A DNA stretch of 64,000 nucleotides, from the NCBI GenBank assembly GCA_025094145.1, contig JALLLS010000037.1, positions 248,001 to 312,000 on the forward strand. The letters run 5' to 3'. The stretch is from Spinellus fusiger (lineage: Eukaryota; Mucoromycota; Mucoromycetes; Mucorales; Phycomycetaceae). A program made the translations under genes and the position numbers. The notes under the pieces are model-generated. The model did not search any database and was not told the origin of the DNA. It saw only the letters and a list, made by a program, of their open reading frames with translations. Below are positions 56,427 to 64,000 of the stretch, piece by piece; within the stretch, counting starts at the first letter, position 1, and every line of letters starts with the position of its first letter.

Positions 56427-56958
56427 GTAGTATGCTGTGATATTCAGAATACTCTATGAAAGCTTGAGTGCACACAAGTACCATAGTACATCCCTGTATC
56501 ATCTCACTGATTGGTCATAACAACAAATCAACCTTCTAAAGCTCAGTGTACTATCAAACACTTAACAAGAGCCATCTTCATTAATAATCCTAACAGAACA
56601 ATATTGGCCTATCAGAGTCAATTGAGTAAAGACTCATAATAATTCATAGTTTCAATAATGGAGTGCTTATCCCAGGAACCAACCATAGGGTTGAATCTAA
56701 TAATACTACAACTAAGTAAAACATATGAGCCAACCATAAGGTGGCAGTTATTAATACTACCATAAGGTAGTAATATAGACACTGACCATAAGGTCAAAGA
56801 GAGTGAATTCTACCATAAGGTAGAATAGATCATCCTACCATAAGGCAGAAGCCACTGAAGGATAAGCACCCACCAAAAGTATAAATAGTGAACCTTTCTT
56901 TACTCAATAAAAAGGATCTTTGTTCAGTCTTGTTAATCTACCTGTCCAAACAATCTCA
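56376..56958 (+). repeat. LTR631 repeat, copy 3
   Basis: TGTTGTGTTCC to CAATCTCA, 583 bp; shorter than copies 1 and 2 because part of the hairpin array is deleted (near 56827). TATA-like AAGTATAAATAG at about 56877. It is followed directly by a Tc1 terminus (56959-57019, rc CAATGGCTTTCAAAATAA) and TA. Confidence 0.82.
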
Positions 56959-57021
56959 TTCCTATTACAGAATTATACCAGAGCATGAAAAAAGTCCATT
57001 ATTATTTTGAAAGCCATTGTA

Positions 57022-57684
57022 TTATAAGTTAGCAGAAGTAGTGTTTAGAGTGTTGTAATCATGAAGACAATGGTAGCAGTCACAGACCAATTATTAAGTT
57101 GTCTCCTTTCTACAACATAATCTATAGTTAAGACACTGCATATTAAGGTCTACTGAACAGGCCATTATTTGACAAGCATCCTAAAACAGTAATAGATCAT
57201 ATTCAGTATACAGCCACTTGTCTATTTATACTAAATAGACATATCAAAATTGTTTTAATAAAAGTATCTTGTTTTGAGTCTGATTAATTCCCTTTCAAAT
57301 TTAACATAGAGAATAGTATAAAAGAAGTATTGAATTGAATGAATAAACATCAGAGTTTTATCACATGTTTAACTGACTGGATTTCCTTTGATATTGTTAC
57401 AAATAAGGAAACATTCTGTCCCTAGAAGCTAGAGAAGGAAAGATTATTGTCTGTGCATTTTTTATAGAGAATGCTATTGAAAATTAGTCTTGTATCAGAC
57501 ATACCTTAGAAGAAGTGTATAGGTAGTCTTTGGATTTTGAAGAATTAAGTCTTTGAGAAATATACTTTTTACCTACTTAACACACCTCTTGTTTATTTGG
57601 GCTTTTGAACAATATCTAAGATCAAAGACAACACTCTTTGCATTTGAATTGTTTCAATGTCTATCCCATTTTTTTTCTTCAAAT
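57022..57684. other. Intergenic, no gene seen
   Basis: AT-rich; no coding frame, tRNA or element ends recognised. Confidence 0.5.
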
Positions 57685-57756
57685 AATATCATAGGGTGGT
57701 TAATATGCCCAATGGACAAATAGTAATTTACACCCCAAAAAAAAACTTTGAACTGT
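57685..57756 (+). mobile_element. 3' tail remnant of a LINE-A/B family element
   Basis: GGTGGTTAATATGCCCAATG, then CACCCCAAAAA and ACTTTGAACTGT correspond to the last 70 bp of LINE-A and LINE-B. Only the tail is present, as expected for extreme 5' truncation or a SINE using the LINE tail. It lies about 35 bp from the 3' end of tRNA-Arg. Confidence 0.75.
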
Positions 57757-57791
57757 AATAATAATAACTATCTTAATTTGAAGATTAAAAA

Positions 57792-57864
57792 TGAGACTAC
57801 CAGGGGTCGAACCTGGAATCTCCTGATTCGTAGTCAGACGCCTTGTCCATTGGGCCATAGTCCC
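57792..57864 (-). tRNA. tRNA-Arg(ACG)
   Basis: 73 nt on the minus strand: acceptor GGGACTA/TAGTCTC (one G-T), anticodon stem TCTGA/TCAGG with loop CTACGAA (ACG), T stem CCAGG/CCTGG with loop TTCGACC, discriminator A. D stem has one weak pair. No intron. The downstream sequence on the minus strand begins TTTTTAATC, a likely terminator. Confidence 0.93.
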
Positions 57865-58274
57865 TCATATATTTTTGTCATTCATTTTTTTTATAAAATA
57901 GTTTTAAACCTGGAGGTATGTGCACAGAGTGGAATAGCTAGTGGTTCTTGGTTTGGACTGAAGCCCACATAGATCAAAGAAGAAGAATAAAAGAGAAGAT
58001 AGAAGATAATGTTTATTCATTGAATTCACTTGATTATTTATACAAAATTTGTGATGACCTAATCTGAACACTCCTTTTTTTTAACACCATTTTCCCTGCC
58101 ATCAACATCACTCCTTTATTTTGCATCACTTATCTGTCACTGATCATACACTCCTTTATTATTTGTATAGCATATTTCACTTAGTAATTGGATAGTACCA
58201 TAGAATCTACAGTATAAATACTTATCCAATTGTCTTAAATAAATCTCCATTCTGATATCTGTTATCAGCTTATA

Positions 58275-59632
58275 CAGTGTCACAACAAAAAACTAAAATA
58301 TTTTTTACATTCCAATATGATTCTTGTTTATGGAAATACTCATTCTTTGTCATAAAAACACACATTAAACACACAGTAGAGACTTGAAAATTGGATGAAG
58401 TATAAAGAAGGTCAACAGGATAATAGATACAAATTTATTGGGTGGAAACCTTTAATATTTGGTACTTCCACCCTTGGCCTCTATAACTGACCTACATCTC
58501 CAATGCATGCTGGCAATGAGGTTGTTGGTAAACTCCTTGGGAATTTTGTCCTATTATTGGACCAGAAGAGCCTTCAGATCCTGGAGGGTGCTCCTTAGGG
58601 TCATCTTCTTTCTGACTGCTCTGTTGAGCTCCTCCCAAAGATGCTCAATTGGGTTCAGGTCAGGGCTTGGAGAGGGCCACCCCTCCATTGTGACTATGTC
58701 CCTCTCATCCTTCCATTTCCTAGTCTCCTTACTAGTATGGCAACTGGCATTGTCCTCTTGATGAACATAGCCTACCACTGGATCCAGTGCCTTAAGACAA
58801 GCCAGCTTGGGGCAATAGGCCATTTCTAAAATACTGGTGTATTTGGCACTATTGATGGATCCCTCCACCACAGCAAGTCTACCAACACCTTCACCAGAAA
58901 AGGAACCCCAGACCATCACACTGCCACCACCAAACTTCATTGTTGGCTTCACATTCTTTGGGAGAAGCCCCTCCTTCTTCTTGTGCACTACTCTGGTATG
59001 GCTGTTGTTGCTCATTAGCTGAAACTTTGACTCATTGGACCAGATGACCATTCTCCAGTCTTCCTTGGTCCAGTGAAGGTGGGCTCTGGCCCAAGCAAGC
59101 CTCAACTTCTTGTGCTTGTTGGTGAGAGCAGGCTTTCTAATCACCCTGCAAGAAGACAGGCCAATCTTCTTCATCATTCTTTCAAAAGTCCTCATAGACA
59201 CTTTGGTGGCCATTCCCTAGTGGAGCTCCTTCATGCTCTGGAAAGGGTCCCTTGCCACCTTGTGAGAAACCTCCCTCTTGTCTCTCTCCTTCAAGACAAG
59301 CTTGTGTCCAGAGCTCTTGCCTGCCTTGAAACAGCCAGTTTCCTTGTACTTCTTCATGATGAGGCTGACAGTGGGCTGACTGATGCCAAACATAGCTACA
59401 ATGTCTGTCTGGTGCCATTTACAGTGGCCTCATGAACAATGAGTCTGCAAGTGAAATCATCAATATTTCTCTTTCTGTTTCCAAGAGGCTTGGTGGTTTG
59501 TTTATTGGTGTTAGACATGATAAATATGATAGCAGAAAAAGAAGAAATGAGAAATGTGTAAAAAAAAGTTTTTTTTTTTAGCAAAATTAGAGTTAGAAAA
59601 TAAAAATATTTTAGATTTTTGTCATGACACTG
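58275..59632 (-). mobile_element. Tc1/mariner element Tc1-D, both ends intact
   Basis: 1,358 bp, flanked by TA at 58273-58274 and 59633-59634. Inverted ends: left CAGTGTCACAACAAAAAACT, right (rc) CAGTGTCATGACAAAAATCT, both continuing AAAATATTTT. One decayed transposase gene inside. Confidence 0.93.
58452..59518 (-). pseudogene. Tc1-D transposase, inactivated
   Basis: Start MSNTNKQTTKPLGNRKRNID. After a +1 shift near 59400 the HTH region reads AMFGISQPTVSLIMKKYKET. A TAG precedes MATKVSMRTFERMMKK at 59213. DDE domain: first Asp replaced by Asn (VIWSNESKFQ), second Asp intact (YVHQEDNASCHT), Glu intact (SPDLNPIEHLWEEL). Two stops after ALLVQ near 58553, then a C-terminal piece to TAA at 58452. 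The Asp-to-Asn change fits one G-to-A step. The lesions are few, so the copy is relatively young. Confidence 0.88.
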
Positions 59633-59890
59633 TACTATCTACTATATCTTGTCTTATTTGCACAACACCTAGTACTCTTTTCCTACCTGTTTCCAGTGGT
59701 CCCTTACAAAATTATACAGTGTGCAATTGCATATACATTTCTTATCTTTATGTTCTCTTCACAGTGAACATGTTAAGAGACACAAGTCACTTTCAGAAAA
59801 TTAAAATAACAGAAAAAGAAAGAAAAAAGAACTAGCTAAACAAAAGGAGTATATAGAAGAAAGGGCATAAAGTTAAAAATAAACACTAGA

Positions 59891-62800
59891 CTATGACATG
59901 TCTTTGTTTTTGCAGGTAAGGGTGGTAAGAAGGGATTGGGCATGTTCAGAAATGGTAGAGGTAAGGAAAGGAGAGTTGTGGAAGTGGCTGGCCCAGTAGC
60001 CATGCCAAATTGCCTGTAGTACTGCTCCATAGACTTGACTACTAGTCAGAGGTCCATTGGGAGGAAGAGAAAAGGAATGTAAATGTTGGATAGTATCTGC
60101 TTGCAAAGGAGTGTATATGTTGAGCCAATATGGCAAAATGGACATCCAGACAGGCCAAACCCTTAGACAAGTCACTAAGAAATGTTTGGGACTGTGGCAA
60201 GGGTGAGAGCATAGGTGGCAAGAGGGAGACAGGACAATGGTGGGCATAATGTGGTGTAGGAGTGACAAGGAGGACAGTTTGCCATGCAACAGGCAAAACC
60301 AAACATTCCTTGCCACATGTGACATAGGTGCCTTCCAAAAGGCTTTCCACTTGTTGGGTGGAAGCAAGGCAGCTGGAGAAGAGTTTGGCATAGGTGTTGT
60401 ATAGCATAGTGAGCAGAAGACTTGTGATGAGAAGGAGTGCATAAGTGGTGAGCTGAAGAAAGATGTTGTGAGGGGAGAAGAAGGAATATCCACAGTATCA
60501 GAATATGATAACTGTGGGTTCATATGAGGAGTGCATGAGTAGATAAAGAATGGAGGGTGGATGATGTGATGGTTATCCACATCACAGAAGAAATGAGAGA
60601 GGAGGTAAGGGTACATTGGCCAATCTGTCCAAGGACAATGTTGTAAGGATTGTGTGGGGAGGTCATAATAATAAGCATTGGCAACTGTAAGGTTTTTGAG
60701 GCCCTGCCTAGCTCAAGTGGGGTTGGTGGTTGATGATATCCATATGGATGACAAGGGAAGGCAAAGATATATAGCAGGAGACAAGTCACTGCACAATTGT
60801 GGAAGGGGAAGATGGTCAAAAGCTGAGAAAAGAAGATTAAATGAATGTGAATAGGGCAGATATAAAGCAGAACAAAAAGCAGGAAAAAAGAAAAGAAAGA
60901 CATAATTGGGGGCATAGAAAGAAGAAGAAAGAGACATATAATAAGAAAAATAGGCACAAAGCCAGAGGATTGGGAGGGGAGCATATTGGGTGACAGGACA
61001 AAGGAGAGAAAGGAGCCAACAAAACTGGAGGGAGGCCTGTTGAGTGGACAGATCCAGCACACCAAGACCACCACAGTGACAAGGGAGACATAGGTTGACA
61101 TAGCTGATGGGAGGAAACATTCTTCTCATCAGGAACTTACTTACCATAGATTTTAGCTTGGCATAAAAGGAGACAGGAAATCAGACAAGATAGAGAATAT
61201 GCCAGAGCTTGGAGAGAACCAAAGTGTTAACCACAGTGGCTCTACCTCAAACTGACAGGAATTGTTGTGAATGAATGTGGAGTGCTTGCTGGATGGTGGC
61301 AAGGAGTTGAGTGGCATAGGTGTTGCATTGTAAAGGAGTGTGTATGAGGGGATAACCAAGATAAATGAGTGGAGAAGGAGAAGAGTGGTCTATCCAAGAG
61401 GGAATACCAGCTCTTGTAAGTGGCTCATGCCATTCAGGCAGAGGAGCACCAGAGAGGGAAAAGGCATGGGTTTTGTTGAGGTTAGCACGGGCATTGGAGG
61501 CAAGGCTGTAGGTGTCAAGGTGGTGGCAAAGGCAAGTGAGGTTGGAAGGTGTGCTGGGGCAGGCAAGGATGTTGTCAGCATAAGCAAGTACTTTGAGACA
61601 TAAGGGAGGTGAGGCATAGGGGATGGAATGACCTCTGAAGAGAGGATCATCTTGAATGGCAAGAAGGAGCAGTTTGAGGACAAAGTTAAAAAGGACTGGA
61701 GATAATGGGTCTCCCTGCCTAAGACCTCTTGCTTGGGTGACAGGATCAGAAAGGTGCCCATTAATATTGATGTGGATTTTTGTGTTGAAAAAGAGGGAGG
61801 CAATGGAGGTGACAAGGGAAGGAGGGAAACATAAAATGGGTAAGGATGGACTGGAGGTAAGAAGGATGGACATGGTCATAAGCCTTCTCTTGGTCAAGAA
61901 GGACGCCAATGGTAGGGGAATGAGAGGAAGAGGCATGCTCTATTGCTAACTTGATCATTAGACCATTGTCAGCAATGAAGCTAGAAGGGAGGAAGCCAGT
62001 TTGGTAGGGATTAATGAGTGTCTTTGCTACCCAGACCATCCTAGAGTTCAGCATCCATGTAAACACTTTAGTGTCACAATTGATCAGAGAAAGGGGGCAC
62101 CAGTTGCAAAGGAGGGTAAGACCACCTTTCTTGGGTAGGAGGCACATAGTAGTGTCCATCTAAGAAGAGGGAAATAGGGAGGGAAAGGGCATTGTTGTGA
62201 AGATGGGTAATGAGTGTGGCATAGAGAGGGTGTGCATAAACAAGGGAAAGGATTGGATAAGGAAGACCATCTGGACCAGGACTGCTAGCTTTGGGGCTGC
62301 AAGATACACTGTCACAGATGTCATGGATAGTAAAGGGAAGGAGAAGGAAGGATTGTTGATTTGCTGTGAGTTGGCAGTTGGGAGTGATGTGATCCAGCAA
62401 TTGGGATGTGGTGGTGGGGTTGGTGGGTTCAGGGGAAAAGAGGGTCATATAAAAGGAATGTGCTGCATCTGTCATAGTAGAAGGAGTGGTGCATAGGTTG
62501 TTTGTGACTGAATGTTGGAGGGAGGGCATATGTTGCTGGGAGGTGCATTGGGAGATGGTATTCTTGAGGAAACCAGCAGATTTCTTACCTTCTTCTTGCC
62601 AACATTTGCCAGCTCAAAGAGATGAGATATCCACCAGTTCCTGTTGGAGGGTGGTGATTTGCTGGTTGAGGGAAGGAGGGACTTGGTGGAGAACAGCAAG
62701 AGGAGGTTTGCTACAAAGCAGCTTGTTACACTTACTCTGCAGCATCTTCAATTGCTTGTTTTGTCATGGAACATGCTTCTGGATAAACTTCTTGGCCACA

Positions 62801-63681
62801 CATTGCACTGCCTGCTTCAGTGTTTCCCAATTGACTTGTGCCAAAGGAGAAGTGAGAGAAGGAAAGAGGTCAGTGAGGGTGGAAGAGAGCTGTTCTTTGA
62901 AGGAAGGATTGGAGACAAGGAGAGGATTAGCACACCAGGTGCCTTTTCCACTGGGCAAAATACCCAAGCAGAAGGGGGCAGAAAGAAGAGAATGATCAGT
63001 CCAAGAGGATAAAACCAGCTCAACATTGAATGACTTAAGGGAAGAAGAAAGAGAGGAGGGGGCATAAATATAGTCAATGGTAGAGAGGATAGTGGTATTG
63101 TGCCTAAAGGTAGGTAGTGGAGGAGAAGGAGGGGCATAGTGACAGTCCACAAAGTATGAAGAGAGATATTCACACCAGGGCATAAGAAGAGGATGAGTGG
63201 AGGGAGTGTGAAGAGACATGTTGAAGTCTCCCATTATAAAGAGGCAATCCCAAATGAATGGGTTGTGTAAAATAGAAAAGGAACAAAGGTCATGAAAAAA
63301 GTCTCTTTGTTGAGAAAGAGAACCAGCAGGGGCATAAAGAACAAGGGCATAGAAAGGATCATAAAAGGAAGAAACATGACTTACCTTGATCAGCAGGGTG
63401 CAATCATCCTCTAGTAAGGGTATGCAGTCAAAATGAAGGTGAGGAGAGAGAGAAACAATACCACAATGGTATGTTCATAGGGAAGAGTGGGCGCAGAATT
63501 GTTGGTGAAGGAGAGTGGTGAGTTGAGGTGATGTGACATATGTTTCTTGAAGGGCAATGATGTTGAAAGAGGATTGGCAAAGAAAGGAAATGAAGTCTGA
63601 ATGACAAGAAGGATTGGATATTTTAGTCAAGCTATTGCAGTTGATGCTGGCAATGCTGACAGAAAGAGAAAGGGCTGACAT
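59891..63681 (-). pseudogene. LINE-G ORF2: endonuclease-reverse transcriptase-zf-RVT, broken
   Basis: Start [20 protein letters not shown]; endonuclease with NIIALQETYV near 63555 and MGDFNMSLHTPS near 63230. RT in three overlapping frames (62529-61247): ASSPGPDGLPYPIL, then KKGGLTLLCNWCPLSLINCD, LLDQEKAYDHVHPSYL, GLRQGDPLSPVLFNFVL, and a catalytic box reading LAYADNILA, in which the second Asp of YADD is Asn. The C-terminus carries the zf-RVT Cys/His set. Several frameshifts and the YADN change make this copy inactive. Confidence 0.85.
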
Positions 63682-63682
63682 C

Positions 63683-64000
63683 CTAGGATGTTAGTGTAGT
63701 TGCTGGTGTTGTTCCAGCAGAAGGAATGGCAGGGGTTGAAGCAGGCTTGGCCTGTACTCCAGGGATGTAGGTGGTGGGCTTGGTGGTAGCAGAGGAAGCA
63801 GACCTAGTCACCCTAGGAAAGAGCTCCTTTGTCTTCTGCCTTTTGGTGGCAGGGGTCTCCATCTGTGGTCACTCCTCAACCTGTTTGACCTGTTTGGCCA
63901 TGGTGTAATCATGGCCAGGAGAGGGCAACTCCTCCTCCTCCCCTTCCACAGCTAATACTGCTGTTACTACCTGGGGCTCTGGGGCTTCCTTGGGGCTTTC
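63683..64000 (-). pseudogene. LINE-G ORF1, C-terminal part (continues beyond window)
   Basis: Reads an acidic stretch (VEGEEEELPSPG), AKQVKQVEE, a TGA at 63869-63871 where Trp is likely, then METPATKRQKTKELFPRV and a Thr/Pro/Ala-rich end SAGTTPATTLTS with TAG at 63683. No zinc knuckle is seen in this part. Confidence 0.65.

Larger units (their letters stand above)
58050..59708 (+). repeat. LTR378 solo LTR, split by Tc1-D, with 5-bp target duplication
   Basis: Starts TGTGATGACCTAAT at 58050 and ends GTCCCTTACA at 59708. AAATT flanks at 58045-58049 and 59709-59713 mark its insertion into LTR389. TATA-like CAGTATAAATAC is at about 58212. Tc1-D occupies 58275-59632 within it. Confidence 0.85.
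57876..59785 (-). repeat. LTR389 copy 3, split by an LTR378/Tc1-D insertion
   Basis: Two pieces in minus orientation, 57876-58049 and 59709-59785, align to consecutive parts of LTR389 copy 2. Between them is a complete LTR378 flanked by AAATT. The tRNA-proximal end (TGTCATTC, diverged) is 11 bp from tRNA-Arg. The far end is lost near 59785, before LINE-G. Confidence 0.78.
59850..64000 (-). mobile_element. LINE-G: non-LTR retrotransposon of a different lineage, 5' end beyond window
   Basis: ORF1 C-terminus (63683 to window edge), ORF2 (63681-59891) and a 3' end near 59850. The RT block (LDQEKAYDHV, GLRQGDPLSP) and a C-terminal zf-RVT-like region (HVARNVWFCLLHGKL, CHLCSHPCHSPKHFLVTC) resemble the L1/Tx1-like group rather than LINE-A to F. 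The ORF1 stop TAG and ORF2 ATG are 1 nt apart (TAGGATG). Confidence 0.82.

Overview
The window looks like a piece of a nuclear chromosome from a filamentous fungus, most likely an early-diverging (Mucoromycota-type) species. It is AT-rich. Its genes carry several short GT-AG introns (about 44-100 nt) and encode fungal housekeeping proteins: a fungal Galpha subunit, COQ4, an Irc3-like helicase, ATP synthase subunit f, an RTC4-domain protein, a GH17 glucanase, a BAG co-chaperone and an I9-type protease-inhibitor-like protein. The phylum is inferred from gene style and repeat content; no single marker proves it.

Layout. 1-15 kb: two inward-facing copies of one non-LTR retrotransposon (LINE-A, only its 3' end; LINE-B, nearly complete) surround a GH17 gene with one intron and one apparent 1-nt frameshift. 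Two near-identical, inactivated Tc1/mariner copies and a mosaic Tc1 element lie around them. 15-23.3 kb: AT-rich DNA with no convincing gene, one TIR element and a 12-bp minisatellite. 23.4-38.8 kb: the gene island, in order Galpha, I9-like, RTC4-domain, ATP17-like (minus strand), COQ4, BAG/Ubl and Irc3-like. TIR elements and Tc1 debris sit between the genes, and one TIR element ends about 70 bp before the COQ4 start. 39.4-64 kb: a dense nest of retroelements around four intact tRNA genes (Val-AAC, Ile-AAT, Thr-AGT, Arg-ACG). It holds at least four LINE copies on the minus strand (C, E, F and a different lineage, G), three families of solo-LTR-like repeats (here named LTR378, LTR389 and LTR631), and a composite of a LINE-type ORF1 fused to LTR631, present twice in inverted orientation with identical protein.

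How the parts relate. The protein-coding genes are unrelated single-copy cellular functions. The 39-64 kb region is structured by retroelements and tRNA genes. LTR389 copies end 11-12 bp upstream of three tRNA genes or tRNA remnants, always with the same end facing the tRNA. LTR631 contains an array of small hairpins with a shared CC-ATAA-GG core whose stems vary in a compensatory way. The LINE ORF1 and ORF2 frames overlap by ATGA in three separate copies. Many inactivating changes, including loss of catalytic Asp/Glu residues and Trp-to-stop changes, are G-to-A on the coding strand, which suggests cytosine deamination or a RIP-like process.
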